Shown here piece by piece: positions 53,716-62,144 of a stretch of 64,000 nt of DNA. The notes beneath the pieces were generated by a model. The model had not been told where the DNA came from. It made no database searches and worked only from the letters and a program-made list of their open reading frames with translations. Every line of letters begins with the position of its first letter. The stretch's first letter is position 1. This DNA comes from JADGOV01 sp963814355 (GTDB lineage: Bacteria > Actinomycetota > Actinomycetes > JADGOV01). The translations under genes were made by a program, and so were the position numbers. The stretch lies in contig CAWFCZ010000018.1 in the NCBI GenBank assembly GCA_963814355.1, forward strand, positions 186,001 through 250,000, read 5' to 3'.

Positions 53716-54675
53716 GTGAGTAACCGGGAACTGGACGCGGCCGGGATCGTCGACCCGGTCCTGCGGGCGTCGTATGAGTACTGCCGCCGGCTGAACTCCG
53801 CGCACGGCAAGACGTACTACCTGGCCACCCTGTTGCTCCCACCGGAGAAGCGGCCCTACGTCCATGCGCTCTACGGCTTCGCCCGCTACGCCGACGAGAT
53901 CGTCGACGACCTCGGCTCCACCCTCTCGCCGGCGGAGAAGGCGGCGGCCCTGCAGCAGTGGGGCGGACGCTTCCTGCGCGGGGAGTGCGACGAGGCGACG
54001 CTACCGGCGGTGCACGACACCATCCGTCGCTGGGACATCCCACGGGGACACTTCACCGCGTTCCTGGACTCGATGCGAATGGACCTCACCGTCTCCTCCT
54101 ACGCCACCTTCGATGACCTGATGGGCTACGTGCACGGCTCCGCGGCAGTGATCGGGTTGCAGATGGTGCCGATCCTGGAACCGCGCACCGACGCGGCGTA
54201 CGCCTATGCCCGCGACCTCGGCGTCGGCTTCCAGCTGGCGAACTTCCTGCGCGACGTCGGCGAGGATCTGCAACGCGGGCGGGTGTACCTGCCGGTGGAG
54301 AGCCTCGAGCTCTTCGGCGTCACGGTGCAGGATCTGGCGGCCGGAGTGGTCGACGGGCGGATCCGGCGGCTGCTGGCCTTCGAGATCGCCCGGACCAGGG
54401 AATTCCTGCGCGCCGCCGCGCCCGGGGTACGGCTGCTGCACCCGACCAGCCGGGACTGCATCGCCACCGCGCTGCGGCTCTACGGCGGCATCCTCGACGC
54501 GATCGAGGCGGCGGACTACCAGGTGCTGGACCGCCGGGTTCGGGTCGGCCCGCTCACCCGGACCCGGGTCGCGCTACCGGCGCTGGGCCGGGCCCGCTCC
54601 GCCCGCCGGCGTCATCCGACACCTCTCGCCGCAGCCGGCGACCCCACCACACCCACCAGCTCAGGGTCTGGGTGA
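53716..54675 (+). CDS. crtB: Phytoene synthase CrtB
   Basis: Condenses two GGPP to phytoene. It has 319 residues. The Asp-rich motifs are ARYADEIVDDLGS and LANFLRDVGEDLQRGRVYLP, and YGFARYAD and HGSAAVIGLQMVP are conserved. The GTG start is short of a good ribosome site. The last 40 codons overlap the 3' end of the convergent lycopene cyclase gene by 122 bp and encode an Arg/Pro-rich tail beyond the usual family end. Confidence 0.93.
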   Translation: MSNRELDAAGIVDPVLRASYEYCRRLNSAHGKTYYLATLLLPPEKRPYVHALYGFARYADEIVDDLGSTLSPAEKAAALQQWGGRFLRGECDEATLPAVHDTIRRWDIPRGHFTAFLDSMRMDLTVSSYATFDDLMGYVHGSAAVIGLQMVPILEPRTDAAYAYARDLGVGFQLANFLRDVGEDLQRGRVYLPVESLELFGVTVQDLAAGVVDGRIRRLLAFEIARTREFLRAAAPGVRLLHPTSRDCIATALRLYGGILDAIEAADYQVLDRRVRVGPLTRTRVALPALGRARSARRRHPTPLAAAGDPTTPTSSGSG

Positions 54676-54922
54676 CCAGCGCGAAGCCGAAGAGCAGATC
54701 CTCCACCGGCGCGCAGGCGATCCGGAAGCCGGTGATCACCGCCGGGTTGTAGGTCACCACGTCCCGGCAGGTGAGGACGCCGTTCACCACGAGTTGGAAG
54801 AACACCACGATCGCGTACGCCGTCCAGAACACCCGCCGCCGCAGCAGCCGGGTCCGCAGCACGAGCAGGTCGAGCCCCACAGTAGCGGCCACTCCGACCA
54901 GCGCCAGGGCGGTGTAACTCAC
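54554..54922 (-). CDS. crtYd: Lycopene cyclase domain subunit 2 (CrtYd-like)
   Basis: A 122-residue membrane protein with three spans and the cyclase motif RIACAPVEDLLFGFALVTQT (PxE[ED]). LTCRDVVTYNPAVITGFRI is typical of the second half of heterodimeric cyclases. The GTG at 54922 overlaps the stop of the first subunit (GTGA). The basic C-terminus overlaps the crtB 3' end antisense. Confidence 0.87.
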   Translation of the reverse strand: MSYTALALVGVAATVGLDLLVLRTRLLRRRVFWTAYAIVVFFQLVVNGVLTCRDVVTYNPAVITGFRIACAPVEDLLFGFALVTQTLSWWVWWGRRLRREVSDDAGGRSGPGPAPVARPGSG

Positions 54923-55245
54923 TCCTCCCCCGTCGGCCAGCCACGCACTGCCCGGACCGCCTCGAAGGCCAGGATCGCGCAGATCGGGATCACGACGAAG
55001 AACAGCAACTCCTCCAGCGGCAGGTGCCCCGGCAGTTCCACCCCGGTCGTCTGGCGGGGGTCGTACCGCCAGTGGTGCCGGGCGATCGCATACAGATCCC
55101 AGCCGGTGAACACGACCACGACCGGAGGCAGGGTGAGCAGCAGGCGGCGCCACCGGGAGAAGACCTGGGTATGCAGCAGCAGTTCAAGCGGGAGGGCGGT
55201 ACCGGCGAGCGCGAGCCCGAGCACCCCGAGGTAGACCAGCCTCAC
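54919..55245 (-). CDS. crtYc: Lycopene cyclase domain subunit 1 (CrtYc-like)
   Basis: A 108-residue membrane protein with three spans, FTGWDLYAIARHHWRYDPRQ, and the PxEE motif in HLPLEELLFFVVIPICAILA. This is the first half of the split actinobacterial/Myxococcus lycopene cyclase. The GTG at 55245 overlaps the thiE stop, and its own stop overlaps crtYd. With crtE, crtI and crtB this completes a core pathway to a cyclised carotene. Confidence 0.88.
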   Translation of the reverse strand: MRLVYLGVLGLALAGTALPLELLLHTQVFSRWRRLLLTLPPVVVVFTGWDLYAIARHHWRYDPRQTTGVELPGHLPLEELLFFVVIPICAILAFEAVRAVRGWPTGEE

Positions 55246-55895
55246 GTGGTGTTCGCCGGGACCGCCCGTAGCCGGCGGCTGAACTCAGCCGCCGCAGCCT
55301 GCGGGTCGGCGGCCTCGGTGAGCGCCCGGACCACCACCACCCGGCGAGCGCCGGAGGCCAGGGCGACGTCGAGGTTGTCCAGGTCGATACCCCCGATGGC
55401 GAACCAGGGCCGCTGGCCGGCGAGGCGGGCGGCGTGCGCGGTGAGGGAAAGCCCGGGGGCCGGCCGGCCGGGCTTCGTCGGCGTCGCCCAGGTCGGTCCG
55501 ACGGCGAAGTAGTCCACCCCCGGCTCCGAGCTGGCCAGCACGACCTCCGCCTCGGCGTGCGTGGAGCGACCGATGGCGATGTCGTCGCCGACGATTTCCC
55601 GGGCCACGCCGACTGGGAGGTCGTCCTGGCCGAGGTGCAGGATGTCCGGCCGGACGGCGTACGCCACATCTGCCCGATCGTTGATCGCGAACAGCGCCCC
55701 GTGGCGCCGGCAGGCGTCGGCCACGACCTCGGCCGCCGCGATCTCGGTGCGGGCCTCCACATGTTTCTCGCGCAGCTGCACGACGTCCACCCCCCCGGCA
55801 AGGACCGCATCGAGGAACTCGCCGAGGTCCGGCCGCAGGCCGGTACACAGGTAGAGCCGAGCGTCGGCCAGCCGCGCCCGAACAGGGTCTGTCAT
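55242..55895 (-). CDS. thiE: Thiamine-phosphate synthase ThiE
   Basis: Couples HMP-PP and thiazole phosphate to make thiamine phosphate. It has 217 residues with DVVQLREKHVEARTEIAAAE, FAINDRADVAYAVRPDILHL, GQDDLPVGVAREIVGDD, FAVGPTWATPTKPGRPAPGL and AIGGIDLDNLDVALASGA. The start ATG is at 55895. Its stop overlaps the crtYc start, so it leads a mixed thiamine/carotenoid operon. The other thi genes visible are thiO-thiS-thiG at 60.8-62.9 kb. Confidence 0.93.
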   Translation of the reverse strand: MTDPVRARLADARLYLCTGLRPDLGEFLDAVLAGGVDVVQLREKHVEARTEIAAAEVVADACRRHGALFAINDRADVAYAVRPDILHLGQDDLPVGVAREIVGDDIAIGRSTHAEAEVVLASSEPGVDYFAVGPTWATPTKPGRPAPGLSLTAHAARLAGQRPWFAIGGIDLDNLDVALASGARRVVVVRALTEAADPQAAAAEFSRRLRAVPANTT

Positions 55896-55917
55896 CGAGA
55901 CCCGGAACCGGCCACGC

Positions 55918-56289
55918 CTAGAAGCCGAGCGCCTGGGCGCGGCGCCGTACCTCGGTACCGCGGTTGGCCCGCAGGGCCTGCACCGGAGTACCGGGGAGCG
56001 AGTCGTCCGGGGTGAACAGCCACCGCACCGCCTCGGCGTCGGAGTAGGCCTGGTCGCGCAGCACACTCAGCGTCCCGGCCAGCTTACGGATCAACGCTGC
56101 GCCGTCCAGGAACTCGGCCGGAATCCGCACCAGCGGTGGGTCACCGACCCGAAGCGCGATCAACGCACCGCTTCGGATCAGGCCCCGCACCGCGGACACC
56201 CGGACGCCGAGTCGCTCGGCCACGTCGGGGAGCGTCAGCCACTCGCCCACCAGGGCTTCCAGGGAACCGGTGTCGACATCGGTCTGCAC
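55918..56289 (-). CDS. Rv2175c-like DNA-binding protein
   Basis: A 123-residue winged-helix protein with EWLTLPDVAERLGVRVSAVRGLIRSG-type HTH sequence (only 20 residues quoted: WLTLPDVAERLGVRVSAVRG) and IPAEFLDGAALIRKLAGTLS in the C-terminal half. Rv2175c of M. tuberculosis is a substrate of a Ser/Thr kinase encoded next to it. No kinase gene is present here. I chose the GTG at 56289; the longer open frame to 56322 is an alternative. Confidence 0.83.
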   Translation of the reverse strand: MQTDVDTGSLEALVGEWLTLPDVAERLGVRVSAVRGLIRSGALIALRVGDPPLVRIPAEFLDGAALIRKLAGTLSVLRDQAYSDAEAVRWLFTPDDSLPGTPVQALRANRGTEVRRRAQALGF

Positions 56290-56326
56290 CCCTCCAGTAA
56301 ACCCGCACATCCCCGCGGGCACGCCG

Positions 56327-56332
56327 TACGGT
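56327..56332 (+). promoter_or_regulatory. Leaderless -10 box of the GNAT gene
   Basis: TACGGT with 6 nt to the ATG at 56339. The gap to the divergent Rv2175c-like gene is only 49 bp. Confidence 0.5.
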
Positions 56333-56338
56333 CAGGGC

Positions 56339-56863
56339 ATGTACGACGGAGACCTGATCCGCCTGCGGGCCGCCGAGCCGGGTGACGCGGCGTTCTTCCA
56401 CCGGGGCACCAACGATCCCGAGATCACCCGCGGCCTGCTGCTGCGCTACCCGGTGTCGATGGAGGACGAGACCCAGTGGATCAATGGCATCCGGACGATC
56501 ACCTTCGGTAACGCGCACTTCGTGGTGGAGGTGAAGACCGACGCCCGCATCCTGGGCAGCGTCGGGCTGCGCGGCGCCACGCCGGAGGACCGGACCGCCG
56601 ACCTGGGCATCGCGATCTTCGACAAGACCCGCTGGGGCAAGGGGTACGGCTCGGACGCGGTCCGGACCGCCTGCCGGTTCGGCTTCACCGAGATGGGGCT
56701 GGCCCGGATCGAGCTGTGGGTATTCGCGGACAACGACCGCGCCCGTCGGGCGTACGAGAAGGTCGGGTTCGTCCACGAGGGCACCGCCCGCAGCCGGCTG
56801 TACAAGCACGGGCGGCGGGTCGACGAGCACCTGATGGGCTTGCTGCCGGGCGAGCTGCGGTAG
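56339..56863 (+). CDS. GNAT (RimJ/RimL-like) acetyltransferase
   Basis: A 174-residue acetyl-CoA-dependent N-acetyltransferase. The start is YDGDLIRLRAAEPGDAAFFH. The acetyl-CoA loop is DKTRWGKGYGSDAVRTACRF, then LARIELWVFADNDRARRAYE and KVGFVHEGTARSRLYKHGRR. It belongs to the RimJ/RimL-type group, but the substrate is unknown. It is divergent from the Rv2175c-like gene and converges on a Gfo/Idh gene. Confidence 0.9.
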   Translation: MYDGDLIRLRAAEPGDAAFFHRGTNDPEITRGLLLRYPVSMEDETQWINGIRTITFGNAHFVVEVKTDARILGSVGLRGATPEDRTADLGIAIFDKTRWGKGYGSDAVRTACRFGFTEMGLARIELWVFADNDRARRAYEKVGFVHEGTARSRLYKHGRRVDEHLMGLLPGELR

Positions 56864-56868
56864 CCCGG

Positions 56869-57855
56869 TCACACCGCGACCGGCGCTCCGCCGGCCCGAC
56901 CGGAGGAGAACGCGGCGTCGAGCACGGCCGCGGTGGCCCGGGACGCAGCGAGCGGCAGGCCGTCCCCCGGCTCGCCGCGGATCAGCCGGGACACGTCGGC
57001 AACCATCAGCTGGTAGGCATCGACCGCCGGTACCGGCAGCCGAGCGGTGTCGCCACCGGTGGACAGCCACAGCTCGGTCGGCTCGGAACGCCAGGCGGTG
57101 AACGGCGCGGCCCGCAATTCGATCTCGCCGCGATCGCCGCTGATCACCAACGCCTGCCGTTCCGGCTCGGCCATGCCGGCCACCACCTCCGCCGCACCGC
57201 CGTCGAAGTCGATCACCAGCTCGGCGCGCAGGTCGACGCCGGTCGGTCCCAGCTCCAGCCGGGCGGCGACCTGCAGCGGCGCCCGGTCACCGAACGCCCA
57301 CAGCACCGCCGACACGGCGTAGCAGCCCACGTCGTACAGCGCGCCGCCGCCCATCCCCGGATCCAGCCGGTAGTTGCCCGCCGGCACCCCGGGGAACGCG
57401 AACGCGGCCTGCACGTGGCGGACGGGGCCGATCGCGTCCTCGGCGAGCAGCCGCTGCGCCAAGCGGACCCGCGGATGCCAGCGGTACCAGGAGGCCTCGA
57501 CCAGTAGCCGGCTCGCCGAAGCGGCGGCCGCCGACATGGTGTCCACCTCCGCCGCGTTCAGCGCCAGCGGCTTCTCGCACAGCACGTGCTTGCCGGCGCG
57601 CAGCGCCGCGCAAGACCACGGCCGGTGGGCGTCGTTGGCCAGTGAGAGGTACACCGCCTCGACGTCGGAGTCGGCGAGCAGATCGTCGTAGTCGCCGTAG
57701 GACGCCCAGGCCGGTCGCAGGGCTGCGGCCCGAGCCGGATCGCGGGCGGCGGCCGCGTACAGCACCGCGCCGGGCGCGGCCTGCAGCGCCGGCGCCAGGG
57801 CCGTGGACGCGATCGAGCCGGCACCGAGGAAGCCCCACCGCACCGGGTCGGTCAT
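56869..57855 (-). CDS. Gfo/Idh/MocA family oxidoreductase
   Basis: A 328-residue NAD(P)-dependent sugar or polyol dehydrogenase-type protein. The Rossmann motif is VRWGFLGAGSIASTALAPAL, the catalytic Lys is in AGKHVLCEKPLALNAAEVD, and GGGALYDVGCYAVSAVLWAF contains the usual His-less DVGCY form. The substrate is unknown. The ATG overlaps the stop of the larger upstream oxidoreductase gene. Confidence 0.88.
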   Translation of the reverse strand: MTDPVRWGFLGAGSIASTALAPALQAAPGAVLYAAAARDPARAAALRPAWASYGDYDDLLADSDVEAVYLSLANDAHRPWSCAALRAGKHVLCEKPLALNAAEVDTMSAAAASASRLLVEASWYRWHPRVRLAQRLLAEDAIGPVRHVQAAFAFPGVPAGNYRLDPGMGGGALYDVGCYAVSAVLWAFGDRAPLQVAARLELGPTGVDLRAELVIDFDGGAAEVVAGMAEPERQALVISGDRGEIELRAAPFTAWRSEPTELWLSTGGDTARLPVPAVDAYQLMVADVSRLIRGEPGDGLPLAASRATAAVLDAAFSSGRAGGAPVAV

Positions 57856-59498
57856 CCCGCCTCCGGGGTCACCGGGCGGCCGCCGAGGCGGATCGACTCG
57901 GTGGCCGCCGCCAGCACTGCGACCGTGCGGCGGGACTGCTGCGGGGTCACCGACATCGGCGCGCCGGTGAGCATCAGGTCGGCGAGTTCCCGGTGGAACG
58001 GCGCGTCCGGCGCCGGCGGCAGGGCCAGCTCGGTGACCGAACCGTCGGCGGCGTGCAGCCTCAGGTCGGCCGGGGACTCGGCGGGCGCCAGCCGGTCCTC
58101 GACCAGGTTGCCGACCGGGTCCCGGGCGAGCACGGCGGAGCGCCGCCACGATCCGACCAGCGCTCCGCGGGTGCCCAGCACGTACCACTTCGGCTTCGGC
58201 GCCGCCGCCAGGTCCGAATGCAGGAAGTCGGCCTCCGTGCCGTCGGCGTAGCGCAGCGTCACCCGGGTGGAGTCGGCGTTCGTCACGTCGTACCAGACTC
58301 GTTTGTGGTCCGCCGCGGTGACGTGGGTGATCTCGGACGGCAGCAGGTCAATGATCCAGTCCAGGTAGTGCGCGCCCCAGTCGTACAACGCGCCGCCGGA
58401 GACCACGGCGTCGGAATGCCAGTAGTTGCACGGGTGGCCGTAGCCGCCGACGAAAGACTCGTAGTGGAAGACCTCCCCGATCGCCCCGGAGCGCACCGCG
58501 GCCCGCAAGGCGAGGTAGTCGGTGTCCCAGCGCCGGTTCTGGTAGACGGCGAGCGTCCGGCCGCGCTCGGCGGCCAGCGCGATCATCGCGTCGGCTTCGG
58601 CCACGGTGGTGGCGAACGGCTTCTCGACCACCACGGACTTCGCACAGCTCAGCGCCCGCAGCGCCCAGTCGGCGTGAGAATTCGGCGGCGTGGAGACGAT
58701 CACCAGGTCCACCCCGTCGCTGCCGAGCAGGTCGAGCGGGTCGGCGTAGCAGGTGAGGTCCGGAGCGAGCATCCGGGCGGCCGCCAGCCGGGCCGGGTTT
58801 AGGTCGCACACCCCGACCAGATCCAGGCCCGCCACCCGGGCGATGGCGGCGGCGTGCTCGCCGCCGACCGCGCCGTACCCCAGCATCCCGACCCGTATCG
58901 GGGCGGCCTCGGGCACCCCGGCGGCGGCCCGGAGCCACCGGTGCACCAGGCGGGCGTACGCCGGGTCGGCCACCGTCTCGGCCCGCGAGCCGACCGTGAA
59001 GGCACCGTGGGCGACCCCGCACCGGCGGCGCAGCGTCAGCACCGGATGCGGATTGAGCCCGGCGTGTGCGCTCAGCAGCACCGACACGTCGTCGGCTGTC
59101 TTGTCCACCTGCGGCCAACTGTCGGTGAGCAGCAACGGCCCGGGCAGGTTCAGGTGCTCGCCGTCCGTCCCGGGGCGCAGCCGGATCTCGTGCACCGGCA
59201 TGAGCCGACCGGACAGGAGGCCGAGCAGGTCGCTCACGATGGTGGCCGCCCGCCAGGCGTGCAGCGTCGGACCGGCCAGCAGCACGCTGGAGCGGCCGGC
59301 GACCGCCGCCAACCCGTCGATCATCTCGGGGTCCGGGGGCCGGTCAGTGAAGATCAGAACTGCGTCCGCAGGGTCCGGATAGTCCCGTACCACCACCCCG
59401 CACCGGCCGAGGTAGTCGGCGACCCCGCGGACCGAGGCGGCCAAGCCGGGCTCCGCAAGGTCGAGCAGGATCGCCACGGACAGGGCAGGTGCGGACAT
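57852..59498 (-). CDS. Gfo/Idh/MocA oxidoreductase with ThuA-like N-terminal domain
   Basis: A 548-residue fusion. Residues 1-200 are an extra alpha/beta domain, with VLIFTDRPPDPEM, a central PGPLLLTDSWPQVDK and a C-terminal GAFTVGSRAETVADPAYARL, that resembles the amidotransferase-like ThuA fold by layout. Residues 201-548 form a standard Gfo/Idh unit with RVGMLGYGAVGGEHAAAIA (207-212 GYGAVG) and KSVVVEKPFATTVAEAD. The pair with the smaller oxidoreductase suggests sugar or cyclitol catabolism or epimerisation. Confidence 0.82.
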   Translation of the reverse strand: MSAPALSVAILLDLAEPGLAASVRGVADYLGRCGVVVRDYPDPADAVLIFTDRPPDPEMIDGLAAVAGRSSVLLAGPTLHAWRAATIVSDLLGLLSGRLMPVHEIRLRPGTDGEHLNLPGPLLLTDSWPQVDKTADDVSVLLSAHAGLNPHPVLTLRRRCGVAHGAFTVGSRAETVADPAYARLVHRWLRAAAGVPEAAPIRVGMLGYGAVGGEHAAAIARVAGLDLVGVCDLNPARLAAARMLAPDLTCYADPLDLLGSDGVDLVIVSTPPNSHADWALRALSCAKSVVVEKPFATTVAEADAMIALAAERGRTLAVYQNRRWDTDYLALRAAVRSGAIGEVFHYESFVGGYGHPCNYWHSDAVVSGGALYDWGAHYLDWIIDLLPSEITHVTAADHKRVWYDVTNADSTRVTLRYADGTEADFLHSDLAAAPKPKWYVLGTRGALVGSWRRSAVLARDPVGNLVEDRLAPAESPADLRLHAADGSVTELALPPAPDAPFHRELADLMLTGAPMSVTPQQSRRTVAVLAAATESIRLGGRPVTPEAG

Positions 59499-59508
59499 GG
59501 GTCGGAGC

Positions 59509-60648
59509 CTAGAACGACTGGGGGACAGCTTTCAGGGCCAGCGCCGGATCGGCCAGCCGGTCCGGATCCAGCACAGCCCGCGACGCGATCAGCCGCCGTC
59601 CCGCCAGCAGGTCGCGGGGCCGGTCGCAGGTGACGATCGCCTGCAGCACCCCGGCCCTCAGCCAGCACCCAGTCCAGGTCGGCTCGCTCGGCGTGCCGCG
59701 CCACAGGAAGGTGTCCGACGCACCCGGCCAGCCGGCGTACTGGATCATGTGGCCAAACTGCTCGGACCAGAAGTAGGGCACCGGATCGTACCCAGGGATC
59801 GGCTCGCCGAGCAGCGCCGCGGCGGCGGCGTCCGGCGCGTGCAGCGCGTTGTCCCAGTGCGCGACGTGCAGCCGGGCGTCGAATCGCCGCGAAGGCCAGG
59901 ACGCCACGTCGCCGACGGCGACAATCCCCGGCGCCACACCGAGCCGCTCGTCGGTGGGCACCGCGCCGGGGTAGCCGGCCCAGGCCGCGTCCGGGCGGAC
60001 GCCGATGCCGGCGACCACCACGCCGGCGGCCAGCGACGTACCGTCGGCGAGGCACACCGTGTTGCCGGTCACCGCGGCCACGGTGGTCCCGAGGCGCAGG
60101 TCGATGCCGTCGTACCACCCGAGCGTGGCGGACCCCACCGCCGCGCCGAGGGCCGCGGCCAGCGGCGCCGGGCCAGCCTCCAGTACGGTCACCGTGCAGC
60201 CCAGCCGGTGGGCCGCCGAGGCGACCTCCGCGCCGATCCACCCGGCGCCGACGATCACGACCCGGGTGCCGGGGAGGAGCCGCGACCGCAGCCGGCGGGC
60301 GTCACCCAGCGTCCGGAGCACGGCCGCGTCGCCGACCGGGATGGGGGCGGCTCCGGTGGCGATCACCAGCCCGTCGAAGTCCAGCCGGTCACGGTCGGTG
60401 ATCACCACTCCCGGGGCCAGCCCGACCGCCCGCTCGCCGAGGCGCAACTCGACCCCGTCGTAGGACCCGTCCAGCGTGGTGTCGTCGGACTCGCCCAGCA
60501 GCACCGCCTTGGACAGCGGCGGCCGGTCATAGGGATGGTGGCGTTCGGCACCGAGCAGGGTGAGCCGGCCGGAGTAGCCGCCCGCCCGCAGCGCGGCGAC
60601 GGTACGGGCGCCGGCCAGCCCGCCGCCCACCACCACGATCCGCTCCAC
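59509..60648 (-). CDS. FAD-dependent NAD(P)H oxidoreductase (ferredoxin reductase-type)
   Basis: A 379-residue two-dinucleotide-fold reductase. The FAD motif is IVVVGGGLAGARTVAALRAG, RHHPYDRPPLSK follows, the NAD(P)H motif is RVVIVGAGWIGAEVASAAHR, and the second FAD contact is GIVAVGDVASWP. HVAHWDNALHAPDAAAAALL is typical of reductases feeding ferredoxins of P450 or Rieske oxygenases. No such partner lies next to it. The GTG has a predicted leaderless promoter. Confidence 0.88.
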   Translation of the reverse strand: MERIVVVGGGLAGARTVAALRAGGYSGRLTLLGAERHHPYDRPPLSKAVLLGESDDTTLDGSYDGVELRLGERAVGLAPGVVITDRDRLDFDGLVIATGAAPIPVGDAAVLRTLGDARRLRSRLLPGTRVVIVGAGWIGAEVASAAHRLGCTVTVLEAGPAPLAAALGAAVGSATLGWYDGIDLRLGTTVAAVTGNTVCLADGTSLAAGVVVAGIGVRPDAAWAGYPGAVPTDERLGVAPGIVAVGDVASWPSRRFDARLHVAHWDNALHAPDAAAAALLGEPIPGYDPVPYFWSEQFGHMIQYAGWPGASDTFLWRGTPSEPTWTGCWLRAGVLQAIVTCDRPRDLLAGRRLIASRAVLDPDRLADPALALKAVPQSF

Positions 60649-60655
60649 GGCCCGC

Positions 60656-60661
60656 AGCGTA
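60656..60661 (-). promoter_or_regulatory. Leaderless -10 box of the FAD reductase gene
   Basis: On the minus strand, TACGCT with 7 nt to the GTG at 60648. Confidence 0.6.
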
Positions 60662-60680
60662 AACCGGGGCGCGCCCGGTC

Positions 60681-60786
60681 TAGACTTCTCGGCAGCGCGG
60701 GAGTCCGGTGCGACCGGACTGAGAGGGTGGGCTGGGAGCCCCCGACCGTCGAACCTGATCCGGATCATGCCGGCGAAGGGAGCCGA
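60681..60786 (+). promoter_or_regulatory. TPP riboswitch (THI element) and its promoter
   Basis: A -10 TAGACT (60681-60686) precedes the element at about 60693-60786. It shows the diagnostic ACTGAGAGGG (60718-60727), where the pyrimidine ring is read, and the second helix core CCGTCGAACCTGATCCGGAT (60746-60765), ending GCGAAGGGAG. The GAAGGGAG ribosome site of thiO lies in the 3' closing stem, so TPP binding should hide it and block translation. Confidence 0.95.
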
Positions 60787-60791
60787 AGGCG

Positions 60792-61934
60792 ATGACCAGC
60801 AGCAGCCCAGACGTCCTCGTCGTCGGCGGCGGCCCGATCGGGCTGGCGACGGCCTGGCGGGCCGCCGGCCGCGGGCTCAGCGTGACCGTGGTCGACCCGT
60901 CCCCCGGCAGCGGCGCGTCGTGGGTAGCCGCTGGCATGCTGGCCGCGGTCACGGAGGCGCACTACGGCGAGGAGCGGTTGCTGGCGCTCAACCTGGACAG
61001 CGCGCAGCGCTACCCGACCTTCGTCGCCGAGGTGGAGGCAACCAGCGGCCTCGACGTCGGGTACGCCGCCGCCGGCACGCTGGTAGTGGCCGCCGACGCC
61101 GGCGACCGGGCGGTCCTGGTCGACCTGCACGCCTACCAGCAGAAGCTGGGGTTGGCCGCCGAGGTGCTGTCCGGCCGGGAGGTCCGAGCGCTGGAACCGA
61201 TGCTCGCCCCGACGGTCCGCGGCGGGCTGCTCGTTGCGGGTGACCACAGCGTGGACCCACGCCGGTTGACCGCCGCGCTGCTGGTGGCCTCCGAGCGCTG
61301 CGGGGTCACCGTGGTAGCGCAGTCCGCGACCGAGGTCACCGGGAGATCCGTCGCGCTGGCGGACGGCTCCCGGCGCAGCGCCGGGGAGGTCGTGGTGGCC
61401 GCCGGCTGCTGGACGCCCGGGCTCACCGGGCTCCCGGGCCGGCCGGTGAAGGGCCACGTGCTCCGGCTGCGTGGTGAGGCGTACCCCCGGCAGTTCCTGA
61501 CCCACACCATCCGGGGCGTGGTCGCCGGCTCGCCGGTCTACGTCGTTCCGCGGGCCGACGGCGAGGTCGTGATCGGGGCGACGGTGGAGGAACTCGGCTT
61601 CGACACCAGCGTACGAGCCGGCGGGGTGTACGAGTTGCTCCGCGATGCCCACGCCATCCTGCCCGGGGTCACCGAGCTGGCCTGGGTCGAGGCGGGGGCC
61701 GGACTGCGGCCCGGCTCGCCGGACAACGCGCCGATCGTCGGGCGGCTCGGCGACGGCCCGATCGTGGCCACCGGCCACTACCGCAACGGCATCCTGCTGA
61801 CCCCGGTGACCGCGGACGCGGTCGCCGACTTGCTGGCCGCCGGGTCCCTCCCCGAGGTCATGGCACCGTTCGCCCCGGACCGGCTGCGCGTCAGCCAGGA
61901 CCGGCTGCCTGGATTGGCGAGGAGCCCGGCGTGA
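60792..61934 (+). CDS. thiO: Glycine oxidase ThiO
   Basis: An FAD oxidase converting glycine to the iminoglycine used for thiazole synthesis. It has 380 residues with VLVVGGGPIGLATAWRAAGR, PGSGASWVAAGMLA, ARALEPML-type sequence, VDPRRLTAALLVASERCGV and, near the end, AGLRPGSPDNAPIVG and ATGHYRNGILLTPVTADAVA. It is directly controlled by the TPP riboswitch. Its stop overlaps thiS by GTGA. Confidence 0.95.
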   Translation: MTSSSPDVLVVGGGPIGLATAWRAAGRGLSVTVVDPSPGSGASWVAAGMLAAVTEAHYGEERLLALNLDSAQRYPTFVAEVEATSGLDVGYAAAGTLVVAADAGDRAVLVDLHAYQQKLGLAAEVLSGREVRALEPMLAPTVRGGLLVAGDHSVDPRRLTAALLVASERCGVTVVAQSATEVTGRSVALADGSRRSAGEVVVAAGCWTPGLTGLPGRPVKGHVLRLRGEAYPRQFLTHTIRGVVAGSPVYVVPRADGEVVIGATVEELGFDTSVRAGGVYELLRDAHAILPGVTELAWVEAGAGLRPGSPDNAPIVGRLGDGPIVATGHYRNGILLTPVTADAVADLLAAGSLPEVMAPFAPDRLRVSQDRLPGLARSPA

Positions 61935-62143
61935 CCGTCACGGTCGCCGTCACGGTCAATGGCCGCCGTACCGAGGTGGCCGCCGCAACCACGGTGGCCG
62001 GGCTGCTCACCCGGCTCGGGGCCCGGCCGACCGGCACGGCGGTGGCGATCAACGGCGAGGTGGTGCCCCGTAGCGCCTGGGCTGGCCACACGATCAGCGA
62101 GGGTGACGTCCTCGAGGTCCTCGCCGCCGTACAAGGAGGTTGA
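61931..62143 (+). CDS. thiS: Thiamine sulfur carrier protein ThiS
   Basis: A 70-residue ubiquitin-like sulfur carrier ending in the essential Gly-Gly (VLEVLAAVQGG). The core is TVTVAVTVNGRRTEVAAATT and GTAVAINGEVVPRS. It accepts sulfur as a C-terminal thiocarboxylate and delivers it to ThiG. The GTG overlaps the thiO stop. Confidence 0.94.
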   Translation: MTVTVAVTVNGRRTEVAAATTVAGLLTRLGARPTGTAVAINGEVVPRSAWAGHTISEGDVLEVLAAVQGG

Positions 62144-62144
62144 C

